Assembly (NCBI GenBank): GCA_030407315.1
Contig: JALQPE010000115.1
Location: 1-64,000 of the forward strand
DNA length: 64,000 nt
Source: Asparagopsis taxiformis
Taxonomy: Eukaryota; Rhodophyta; Florideophyceae; Bonnemaisoniales; Bonnemaisoniaceae
Direction: 5' to 3'
The notes below the pieces were generated by a model that saw only the letters and a list, made by a program, of their open reading frames with translations, was not told the origin of the DNA and made no database searches. The position numbers and the translations under genes were made by a program. Shown piece by piece: positions 41,231 through 51,022 of the stretch. Each line of letters begins with the position of its first letter. Position 1 is the stretch's first letter.

Positions 41231-41571
41231 AGGACTGAAGGAGAGTGAAGAAGGGATGTAGGAAGATGGGGAATGAAGCTGTGAGGTGTTTCTGGTATGT
41301 GTATATTTTGGGGCATACGATAGAAGTGAGAGTGGGTTTCAAGTGGTGTAAGATTTTGCTGACCATGTTCGTGTTTGATGTCTTGATGATGTAATGGGCT
41401 GGGGTGGTGTCGAGGAAAGCGGGGATGGAATTGGGAAGGAGCGGATTTTTGTAATCTAGGTCGTGAGGGTTCTTGCAGTATGTGCGGATGGTGGTGCATG
41501 GCGTTCGGATGGTAGGGAGAACGTGATAGTGAGGGAGATGGGTGATCGACGATATGCTGACAGGTATTTTG
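41231..41571. other. No supported gene
   Basis: G-rich non-coding sequence joining the microexon-like array to the 24-bp tandem repeat. A Pro/His-rich frame on the minus strand spans it and the repeat but shows no domain. Confidence 0.4.
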
Positions 41572-41715
41572 TATTCTGGCTGGATACGTATTTCGTATTC
41601 TGGCTGGATACGTATTTCGTATTCTGGCTGGATACGTATTTCCTATTCTGGCTGGATACGTATTTCCTATTCTAACCGGGTATTTATTTCCTATTCTGAC
41701 CAGATATGTATTCCC
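41572..41715. repeat. 24-bp tandem repeat, six units
   Basis: TATTCTGGCTGGATACGTAT plus TTCG or TTCC repeats four times almost exactly, then twice with changes. A period of 24 keeps frames open on both strands. Confidence 0.92.
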
Positions 41716-41847
41716 TATTCTAGAGAGACGTGTTGTATACGAGCAGTTTCCTAAATGAGAGAATAAAATACGGTCCGATATGGGACCTGAATTTACCATC
41801 CGCTGTAATTTCTTCCCTCCCGGTTTTCGCTGATATATTGTATACTG

Positions 41848-42110
41848 GATGTCGGGTCCTAGTATTCCGCCAAACGTACTAGAGAAAGTGGATGTCGGGT
41901 CCTAGTATTCCGCCATATGTACTAGAGAAAGTGGATGTCGGGTCCTAGTATTCCGCCATATGTACTAGAGAAAGTGGACGTCCGCATCCAAAAAATTTTT
42001 ATTTTTTTTTGGACGCGGACGTTCATTTGTTCTAGTAAATCTCGGGGCCGACTAGGACCCGTACTAGAGAGACTGGACGTCCGCGTCCACTTCCGAAAAC
42101 ACAGACGAAC
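41848..42110. repeat. 43-bp tandem repeat and fold-back at a probable transposon end
   Basis: Three 43-bp units begin GATGTCGGGTCCTAGTATTC at 41848, 41891 and 41934. They run into GGACGTCCGCATCC (about 41977), an A/T spacer and GGACGCGGACGTTC, which fold back on each other with 12 of 14 matches. A further GGACGTCCGCGTCC lies near 42074. This looks like a terminal region of a DNA transposon. The SWIM ORF starts just downstream. Confidence 0.7.
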
Positions 42111-42133
42111 TTCAAAAAACCAACAAAAATCTC

Positions 42134-43848
42134 ATGGTAGCTTTGCAAGCTACACTGCTCGTAGAGAGAGGTATAGAAGCAGGTTTATTTTTGCAAACGT
42201 TTACTGAATATGCTGTTCGGATGTTCTTGAATGACGTTCATCCAAAAATCGGGAAATGGTCCATAGTAAGGCATAAAATTGACTCCCATACGAGAAGAGG
42301 TGATGTCAGCCACGGATCAGGAAATTTCTCGTCCGCTTTACAACAGGCAGGCAGTGACATTTTTTCAAATCGAAATGGGCACGGAGTTACATTCTTTTTG
42401 AAAGCTCTAAGCGCGGAAGAAAATGGATTGAGTTCATTCACAGAGGTTCGTGTTTGGATGACTGAGAGAAATGGCGAAAAGTGTATGAGCGCTGCATGTA
42501 GTTGTTACTTCATGCGCAGTGCAGGAATTCCATGTCAGCACAGCATGTAACACATGTCGTAGCTCGATACACAGAGTATTGCAGTTCAAACGTTTCTATT
42601 TACGCCGCAGTAGGAACAGACAAGCCTCCAAGGCTACACAACTTATTCCATTGCTACTGGAAAAACAATCCTACAGAATGGGTTTCGGTCCTAGCGCTGA
42701 CAAGATATAGTACAGTGGCACCGGAAATTGCTACGGCAGAGAGTTCTTTTTGTGAAGTGTTCCAGAATCATGAGAGTCCAGAGACAGATGAAAAGCGAAG
42801 AGAGTTCTGTGAAGCTTTATACTGGTGTGATGTCAGAGCACTCGTAGACCAAATGGCTCGTTTCTCATATTCACGCGGTTCAAAATATACAGGGGCTTTT
42901 CTTCACATCTTGAGGACTTGCAAGGATCAAATGTCACGAAATGTACTGCCTGGAACTGCTCCTACATCCCAAAACCCACTATTCGTTCCTCCCAGTTTTG
43001 GAGAGATTAGAACTTCAGAAAATTGTACACAAAGTACCGCTCCCGGCCCACTACGTGAATATACTGCTGGACAAAGTGTTCAGAACCCTAATATAGGACG
43101 TAGGGGAAATCGGGGGTCAAATCAAAGAGCACGTTCATCGCTAGAGCCTAAGAGAGGGCGCCGTCGCGCTACACGAGGGGATAAGAGACGATACATGAGG
43201 CAAGCTTCACCAATTGTTTCTCCGGCCGAACAAAAACAACTCTCAGCAAATATCCAGATCCTCCCACAGAGGAGCTCTTCACAAGCCGCAGCAATGTCTT
43301 CAGCATTCAAACCACCTCTTTCACAGATTTTTGGTGACGACAGAGTCCAGGAACATCACCTCCACTTCCCAAACCAGAGTCAGCATCGCATTCAACTTCT
43401 TTCTGGGCATTCCAGTACTGTCCCCAACATTCAGAGCTCACAAAACCATACTATCCAAAACACACCCACCAACACACAGTATCCAAATACTATTGAACCT
43501 TTTCAGAGCCAGACTGAAACTTTCAGCTCTGATCATTACTCCCCTCCGCCAATAATGCAACACAACACCCCTGTTCTGAAGAAATCGCCACATGGACAAA
43601 TTCCTGGCCTTCAAATCCTGACCAGTGCCCCGTCGATGGTTTTATCACAACAAAACCTTCCCTTGTCGACAAACTTAATCAGTGGTACAGCTTCTTCAGT
43701 TCCTTTAGACCACCAGAACTATCATATCCGAGAAATAACCAACAACCATAATCGAAATGTACAGAACGGAACATTGCAAAATAATGGGGGATCCTCTATC
43801 CAAGATATTATCAACAAATCTGTCGACTTTGTAGGAGGCCTTCCTTAA
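42134..43848 (+). pseudogene. SWIM zinc-finger transposase fragment, MULE-like
   Basis: The first frame (42134-42550) ends with a SWIM finger, CSCYFMRSAGIPCQH, i.e. CxC...CxH. It hits a stop right after the finger. The sequence continues one frame over from about 42545 (HVVARYTEYCSSN) to 43848, ending in a long Ser/Asn/Gln/Pro-rich tail. SWIM fingers of this type sit at the C-terminus of Mutator-like transposases. The catalytic DDE domain that should precede it is absent: upstream is the fold-back repeat. So this is a 5'-truncated, frameshifted relic. Confidence 0.65.
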
Positions 43849-45343
43849 AACCCACAGTTGCAATATGTCCAAGTTGTCAAATTAATTTTGAAGTGTTCAG
43901 AACTCACTTTCGTTCTGGTGTTTGCCACCTTTTTGGATCCTTCTTCGCATTTGAATTGTTGGGGTAAACCTCATCCTTACTAAGTAATGAACTACTTATA
44001 TTTCCTCCAAGACAATAATTCTAACACAGTATTAACATTCCTAACTACTCTTCATTCAATCTATAAGCACTAAGCTATGTTACGGACTTTCGTTTGTGAA
44101 ATGTTATCTTCTCTGGAGAACTCTCCCTTCTGTCTTGTCTTCGTTCAAATTTTCTCCATAGCTGGGAACGGGTGCCCTTCCAATTCATCATCTCACCACT
44201 CCAATCCTTTTTCGTTCACGCAAGTATATCTAATGCGGGCGCAAGAGTATTGTGTGGCCGCCAGTGACTGCCGAGGCAGAAGATCGTGGTTGAAAGATCG
44301 CGGTAACTCTGGAGCTGGATGGCCTAGCCCAAAGTGGGCCCTTTACACTTTTAACGACAATAAATTACCCTCATCTGGTCTGTCGACATAGCTGGACCTC
44401 AGGAATCATCCGCATTCTCATGTTTTGTTCCCAGGACCTACCAGTCGCCATATTTCGCACATGGGTGGGAACCTGTGCGTCACTGTACGTCACGCCATAG
44501 AAACGTTTTGAAAATGACGAGAGCTTCATTCGTCTGGCGGTTACTGAGCGTCCTAGGCTACCAAAAGTTTTCACGCGGCTGTTCCCACCCCTCCATTTCG
44601 GTCTTGACATGAAGGCCCGCTTGAGTATTGATAATATCGGTGTTTATGTTCTACGCCAATGAGTAGCGAGTATGACCGGGGGAAGGGAGCTAAGGCATGC
44701 GGGGGAAGAGATACGAATACAGGACCTGCGTTCAGGGGAAGAATTTATCATAATCTACATCGATTACACGATGTAGATTTTCCATAGACCGGGGCGCATA
44801 CAGTGCGCGACAGCTCTATAAATCACCCCTACATTTTGCGACTGCTCACCCAAAACGATCAGCAACGCGCACTCTGGTTGTACCCATGAATGAGTAGGAC
44901 AAAGTCGCGAGAGGGTTTTGGTAACCCACGAATGGGAAATTTGTGGGAAGAAAGGTGGGCGCAAGTCCGAAAATAGACTCGCTGAATCATGCTGAGTTTA
45001 TTAGAGGGATTTGGAAAATTCATACGTAGGAAAATTTACGGCTTTTTGCGGCTCAGCGATTAAGCAAGCTCCACATATTCTAAGAATAGTAACCAGGGGT
45101 AGAGGAAAATGGTAGCTCTATTTACTTGAAGTTTGGAGTAAAATCAAAAGTAGCGACGGCGGCGAGACTTTTTGCTTGAACTTATGGTGTATGTGACGTG
45201 TTTCAAAGAGTGTGACATAGCAGAGTAGATTCGTGACTACGAAAACCGATAGGACACTTGTCCTGGAGGTGCGGATAGCGATTGCCGTTCAACACATGCA
45301 CATAGCAACTGTCAATTCACGTTGACGTTCAAACCCCGAAGAC
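43849..45343. other. No supported gene
   Basis: About 1.5 kb with no convincing ORF. It includes the presumed 5' flank of the Harbinger transposase. I found no clear terminal inverted repeat or Myb-like partner gene. Confidence 0.4.
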
Positions 45344-46546
45344 ATGGCGAGAATTCCAAGCAGACAAAGAGACCAATCGCGATCCAGAGTGATAGCTCGG
45401 CACACCAAAAGCATCATTCTACTAGCATGGTGTAGGCTCATTAATGCGTCAAGTCCACTGGGTTTCTTTTTCCTGAACGAGGTGCAGAAAGAATATTCAG
45501 ATCAAATGCTAAAGCATGAGCGGCGTTCAAGTATATTTGATAGCCGTTTCGAGCTTGGGAAACTTGACGACTTCGAGTGTCTCAGGCGCTTCCGTTTCCT
45601 CAAAAGTGACGTGCGCAAAATAGTCTCGTTATTAAAGTGGGATGATGATGAATTCCTGACTGCAAGGAGAGGTTATCGTGCAAGTGGGATAGAGGCATTT
45701 CGCATAATTACCAGAAGGCTAAGCACTCCATGCATATGGAGAGATATGGAATACGAATTTGGGAGGTCCGCGTCGGTGTTGTGTGGAATATTCTACGAAT
45801 CTATCGAGCAGTTCTATAGACAGAAAGGGCATTTGCTGGAGGATTTCAAGGCTGATTTCATAACTCAAAGGACAGCTGAGTATGCAACAAAGGTGTATGA
45901 GTCAGGGGCACCGTTGGATAGTTGTATCGGATTTGTGGACGGGACAAATATTTTTATAGCAAGACCAGCTGGAGAAATGCAGCGAGAAGCTTATAATGGA
46001 CACAAAAAGAGACATTGCGTTAAATTCCAAGCTCTCACACTCCCAGATGGACTCATACTACACATGTATGGTCCGACGGAGGGATGCAGACACGACCTAA
46101 CTATGTTTAGACATTCAAATCTTGGTGGGCACTTGAATGAACATATGCTTATTTCTGGAAGGCAGTTCTATGTATATGCTGATTCAGCGTATCAACTGCC
46201 GCCCTACATGATGGTGGGTTATCGTGGTAATGAGCTTTCTGAGCAGCAGCGAAAATTTAACATGGATATGTCCAAGGCACGCATAACTGTGGAATGGACG
46301 TTCAAGGAGATAAAAAAATTCTTTACACACGTCGATGTTCCGAGGAAGATGAGTGTTTCCATAACTCCTGTGCGATTGTGGTACTTTTCGTGTTCGATGC
46401 TTCTAAATTTCCGAACCTGTTTGTATGGTTCTCAGACAAGCAGATATTTTCACTGCAAACCACCTTCATTGGAAGAGTACTTCAGCCTTCCATCATCTTC
46501 GGGTTGGAGTTCGAGCAGTAGTAGTACTTCGGAATGGGACTTCTAG
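45344..46546 (+). CDS. PIF/Harbinger DDE transposase, 400 aa
   Basis: Seen: an intact ORF from an ATG in good context (GACATGG). The DDE nuclease core carries Asp199 in GFVDGTN, Asp280 in VYADSAYQLP and Glu317 in ITVEWTFKE, with the supporting NGHKKRHCVKFQ and GCRHDLTMF motifs. A helical N-terminal region spans 40-170 and the C-terminus is Ser-rich. Known: this motif set is that of PIF/Harbinger (DDE_Tnp_4) enzymes, which usually need a Myb/SANT-like partner protein. No partner gene is visible here. All catalytic residues are present, so it may be active or recently active, or domesticated (HARBI1-like). Confidence 0.85.
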   Translation: MARIPSRQRDQSRSRVIARHTKSIILLAWCRLINASSPLGFFFLNEVQKEYSDQMLKHERRSSIFDSRFELGKLDDFECLRRFRFLKSDVRKIVSLLKWDDDEFLTARRGYRASGIEAFRIITRRLSTPCIWRDMEYEFGRSASVLCGIFYESIEQFYRQKGHLLEDFKADFITQRTAEYATKVYESGAPLDSCIGFVDGTNIFIARPAGEMQREAYNGHKKRHCVKFQALTLPDGLILHMYGPTEGCRHDLTMFRHSNLGGHLNEHMLISGRQFYVYADSAYQLPPYMMVGYRGNELSEQQRKFNMDMSKARITVEWTFKEIKKFFTHVDVPRKMSVSITPVRLWYFSCSMLLNFRTCLYGSQTSRYFHCKPPSLEEYFSLPSSSGWSSSSSSTSEWDF

Positions 46547-46689
46547 GTTGTGATTAGATGTAAACAAAGCATTAGGAAACGTCTCCATTGGCTAATAATA
46601 TACAGAAATCACATGCATGAGAAATGGTTCATGGTCTGTTGGTGGACCTTGATCTTTTAATGTATTAGGCACTTAGCAAGGAGTATAAA

Positions 46690-47700
46690 AGCTCGTCTTT
46701 ATCGAGTGATACCAGACTGTGCCTCGAAAACTTCCTCACCCTACCCAGCACATCTTCTACGCCCCATGTCTTCTGGATCACTCACAATAGTACACTCATC
46801 TGCTTTTCCACTACGCAAAACGACCGAACCATCTCTCCCACCGTCATGCTGTTCCCCTTCCATGCTCTCCGCAGCGATAGCAGACTCGTCTGGATAGCTG
46901 CGTCCAGCCGCACATGTCAACACCCACTCTCTGCTACACACAGTTCCACACTGCTCCGCTTCAGACTCTCCCAGTGTTGCAAAATGGCATGCGGCACCCT
47001 CACATCTGTGCATCGACCAATCACTGATCACATCCCAGACCCAGCAACACCCAGTACCAGTGGCAGTCCCGTACATATGTCAATGGTGTTGTCCAGCGCA
47101 TCACGATTGCCCGATGATCACGATGTAAGCATGGTAAAGTCGATGCCAGCATACCCGCACTGAATTGCGATGCATGTTTCCCTACGCACATCTGCAGGAT
47201 TCACTGCAGTTGATACGTCATGCGTCGGTACACGACCTATCGCCTCATTACTCGTCGACATCAGCACCTTGCAACTTCCTCCATCAATTTCCTGGACAGC
47301 TTTGCACGCTGTGTCAACCAACTTATAGACAGTGGGATGGAGATTACACATGTCGTCAAAGATGAGGAGAAAGCGTTTCGGACCAAGTAGGTCGACTAGC
47401 TTCTCCGTCATGTTCTCGTGATTGTTGTGTGCAGTGAGTTGAGCGAATTTAGGTAGTAAATCTGGGAATGCTTCAGCGACGATCATTGTGCAGAGCAGAT
47501 GATCTGCTCCAGCTGGTCGAACAGCCTCTGTACTTTGGAGTCGTGACCCAGTTCAATGAACCACTGGTTCATGTGGCACACACCGTCCCGGAACCTTTGC
47601 AAAACATCAGCACATCTGCTGAGGATGTGCAGGATATCCTGCACCATGTGGTGGTTTTGCCTGCGCCACCCATGCCGACGAGAGCAATGGTGTTATTGTT
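46690..47700 (-). pseudogene. NB-ARC (STAND ATPase) relic
   Basis: Reading the minus strand, the NB-ARC motifs appear in the correct order but in different frames: the P-loop IALVGMGGAGKTTT (about 47649-47690), kinase-2 LLIFDDM (about 47350-47370), an RNBS-B-like KVLMSTSNE (about 47255), and GLPLVLGVAGSGM (about 47040-47070) followed by a stop. A further helical stretch LDAAIQTSLLSLRR lies near 46890. At least three frame changes or stops show it is dead. NB-ARC proteins are nucleotide-switch ATPases. The upstream end of the gene on this strand points at the chromovirus, whose insertion may have cut it off. Confidence 0.8.
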
Positions 47701-48095
47701 TAAACATTTGGGTCATTGGACAGGAGGGCGTTCTCGGACTTGCATTCTGGATTGCGGGAGTTTCAGGAATAGTATCGGAAAATCTGCCTGGAGTTTCGGA
47801 GGACCTGGAAGACAGCCTCCTGCGGGGTACGAGATGGTTGGTGTAGTATACGTGGCAATTCCGAAATTGCAAATATCTACGTTTTCCGCGGAATTCGAAT
47901 TTCGGCGGACACGACCGGCGACAGCAATGCACGAACACTGCTGGCGCATGCGCGCGCGCAACCGGCACACGTGTGCAACGAACGTATTGGCAACGGCCAA
48001 CGGACCAACGGGTCCCTACGTGTGACCCACAAGGTCCTTTCCCATTCGGGGACGTTACGAGCAGTGTTTACACTGTAAAGCGATGCCATCGTGGC

Positions 48096-48102
48096 TATAT
48101 AG
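48096..48102 (+). promoter_or_regulatory. Probable TATA box of the chromovirus 5' LTR
   Basis: TATATAG sits about 520 bp before the first gag ATG, a normal place for the U3 promoter. It is the only good TATA-like sequence in the leader. Confidence 0.5.
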
Positions 48103-48616
48103 GTATTGGCATCGTGCCGGGAGGGAAAGGGGACAATACACAATACATCGAACGAGCAACGGCTCTAGTCTACGACTGACTTCTACGTTTTACGTTTACG
48201 TTTTGCCTAGCGAGGCTCCGTCTCCGTCGAGCTGCGTACTCCCTACCCATCGCCGCACGTAAGGCTGATTGCGTGTAGTGCCTCCGGGCTTGGTTGAGAG
48301 CGCCTCCGGTGACGTACCACCTCGTTTGCTAACGTAATCCTCGCGTGGATTGTTGCGTCGTGCCGCTCGTGTCTACTCGCTAACCACTCTACCTTCTACC
48401 GTTCTAACAATACAGTCAAACACCAGCGGGTGGACTGCTCGTTTCGTTTCGTAAGGACAGCGTGTCCACTGGCTCGTACCAGCTACTACGTCTAACGAAC
48501 TATCGTTCCACACTGGTCTTCCGACCTAGAAGTTGCTACGAGCATAACGACAACCAACGAGGTTGAGCTCTTTTACGTTAACGAAAAGCTACGTGCTACG
48601 CTACAGACGACGGTCT

Positions 48617-51022
48617 ATGAATTACGCTGTGTCGAATTCCAGCGCGTCGCCCAGGCAACCGTTGCCAACGTCAGCGGACGCCGAAGCCGACGTGGCCTTG
48701 TCAGCAGAAGCGATCTTCGCGACTGATCGATCTATCCCGCCGGATATCGAGGCGATCGGGCAGCTACCACGTACGGTAAGCCCGTTTGAGTCCGTGAGTA
48801 TGGACCCCGCAACGCGCGGTCAGCTCAACGAAGGGAACGTGACTCCCACGGCTCTACGCGTAGTGTACGAAGACCTTCGAGGTCACATCGAAAGGGCGAG
48901 CGACGCAGCCGTCGACGAAGCCGTAAGGCAGAGACTCGGAGTCTCGGAGCGCGAAGCTCGTGCGTTACGTGAACGCTCAGCGACCCTCGAACGGGAAAAC
49001 GAAGATTTACGAAACCGCCTCTCCGCCGTGGAGGGAAGACTCGACTCGTTTGTCGTAGTATTCAACGAAATCGTCGCCGGACGTTCCGCTCCGCCGAGCG
49101 GAAGCGATCCGAATTACGATGAAGGCTCGCGCGCCTATAACTCGCAATCCTCCCCGGCCGTTCCGGGAGGATACCCACCAACACCCGGTCCGACGACCCC
49201 GACAACGTACGGAAGGGGGGCGACAGTGCAACGAGCCATCGCCAACCCCAACGAGACGCCACGAAGGCAATTGCGTTTTAACGATACGCCAGACCACGCG
49301 CGGTCGGCGGACGCAGCACGAGCTGCGCAATTCGATACGAGAGCTCCCCCGCCACGTGAAACGTACATTCCGTGGCTGGGTACGTTCGGCACGACGGACA
49401 CGCGAGTCCACGAAAACGAACGTGCCGACGCGGTACGCTTACCAGGGAACGCCCTCGGACCCGTTTGCCACGCGTTGGCAGAGCACACGACAATGCTCGA
49501 CGCATTTGCGAACGTGGTGTCGTACCGCATGTACCGACTTAACGATGTACGTGAACATCTCTACGTGAACGAGAGTCAAAGCGTACATAAGCTCAAACGT
49601 GAGCTGGAGGGACTTTTCCCTACGTTAAAGCCGTTCTCCGGCCGGAATCCGATTACGTTACTCGGATTCCTCGCCCAAATACGTGATGGGTTCAGCACAC
49701 TCGGAGTGTGCGAGGGAGTGGCAGTACGTGCGCTGCACTTCTTCCTCGAAGGGGACGCCCGACGGTTCTACGATTCCCAGTGTACGACTGGTGTGATCAC
49801 GACTGATCCGACGAAGAGGTTCTCGTGGCCTCACGTGATCAACGCGTTGATCAAACGATACCTGCAAGACGACGTGCTGCAGGAGGCCTACGAAAAGGTC
49901 ACGATGATCACGCAGAGTCCTAACGAGGACGAGAATCAGTACGCTGATAGACTCGACACCGCCACGCGGGCGTGCAACTACGTGTTTACGGACCGACTCC
50001 TCGTTCACCACTACGTACGTGGTTTACTGCCCTCGACGCGGGCAGCCGTGACGGAACGACTCCGGTCACTCCCCGAACGAGAGAGGAACGACCTCACCGT
50101 TGTGAGACGATTGGCGACAGCCGAAGGAACGACCTTCCGTGCACGTACGGCAGCTGTCGCGTCAGCCGCGAAACCGAAAGTGCGGTTTCCGGTGAAGCCT
50201 ACGTTGGCTATTTCCGACCACGAGTCGAGGAGGTTCGCGGACTACGATGAGTCCGCGTACTTACGTAATGAACGGGCTAGCGAGCCCAGTTACCACGATG
50301 GTAACCCGAACATCCCCGCGAGGGATGATGACGACGTGTCGCTCGCTGCGGCTCACGTTGCCGAGAATTTGGAGGCGATCCTCTTCACGAACGGGCCGCC
50401 GCCCAACGATACGAAAACGGCAAACGAAAAGCCGGACGAGCTCGAAGCTCGATTGAACCGTCCATGCGAGGACGTACCGAAGCTCACGAGCGAGCAGACG
50501 CAATTGGCGCACTCCGTAATCCCGAATGATTACTGGACGCTGTCGTGTTGGTCATGCCGCGAAGATGGCCACTCGACGTTTACGTGTCCGCGTCTGACGC
50601 CAGATCAACGGATCTTTTTCGCGTACAAGTACTACCTCTTCCACGTGAAGAGCAACCCACGTCAGGCTGAGTACTTCCGCCAACGAATGGCCAAACGTAA
50701 CCAGGAACGACCTGGTGAGCGAGGGAACGTGCCCCCGCGGAGGTACGGCACGCCGCCTACGATACTCCGAAACCCCAACCGTGACGGGGGAAGGCCCTTC
50801 GACAGGCGCCGCGGCGACTTTCGTAATGACCGACGTGACCCCCGCCCGTGGGCGAACGAACGAAATGGCCAGCGTAATGGCCGCAGCGGAGTCTACGTGA
50901 CGACCTCCGCTGACGAAACACCACTCGAGGTGGAAACGAGTCACGATGACGAACGAGCGTCGTGGGCTCACGACGACGACGTGTCGAACGGCCCCGCGCC
51001 GGAAAACGACCAGGCGATGTAG
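48617..51022 (+). CDS. gag: Chromovirus Gag, 801 aa
   Basis: The first ATG is at 48617; the frame is open from before it. Residues about 85-150 are coiled coil (REARALRERSATLERENEDL), followed by a disordered Pro-rich part, then a capsid-like helical core (residues about 310-500, with LFPTLKPFSGRNP and YADRLDTATRACNY). A CCHC zinc knuckle CWSCREDGHSTFTC lies near 643-657, and the tail is Arg/Asp-rich. Gag packages the RNA of the element. The end overlaps pol by about 60 nt in the -1 frame. Confidence 0.85.
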   Translation: MNYAVSNSSASPRQPLPTSADAEADVALSAEAIFATDRSIPPDIEAIGQLPRTVSPFESVSMDPATRGQLNEGNVTPTALRVVYEDLRGHIERASDAAVDEAVRQRLGVSEREARALRERSATLERENEDLRNRLSAVEGRLDSFVVVFNEIVAGRSAPPSGSDPNYDEGSRAYNSQSSPAVPGGYPPTPGPTTPTTYGRGATVQRAIANPNETPRRQLRFNDTPDHARSADAARAAQFDTRAPPPRETYIPWLGTFGTTDTRVHENERADAVRLPGNALGPVCHALAEHTTMLDAFANVVSYRMYRLNDVREHLYVNESQSVHKLKRELEGLFPTLKPFSGRNPITLLGFLAQIRDGFSTLGVCEGVAVRALHFFLEGDARRFYDSQCTTGVITTDPTKRFSWPHVINALIKRYLQDDVLQEAYEKVTMITQSPNEDENQYADRLDTATRACNYVFTDRLLVHHYVRGLLPSTRAAVTERLRSLPERERNDLTVVRRLATAEGTTFRARTAAVASAAKPKVRFPVKPTLAISDHESRRFADYDESAYLRNERASEPSYHDGNPNIPARDDDDVSLAAAHVAENLEAILFTNGPPPNDTKTANEKPDELEARLNRPCEDVPKLTSEQTQLAHSVIPNDYWTLSCWSCREDGHSTFTCPRLTPDQRIFFAYKYYLFHVKSNPRQAEYFRQRMAKRNQERPGERGNVPPRRYGTPPTILRNPNRDGGRPFDRRRGDFRNDRRDPRPWANERNGQRNGRSGVYVTTSADETPLEVETSHDDERASWAHDDDVSNGPAPENDQAM

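Noticed and set aside
41089..41799. A 236-codon Pro/His-rich minus-strand ORF
   Set aside because: It spans the 24-bp tandem repeat and the microexon-like array, and the composition is that of a frame kept open by repeats.
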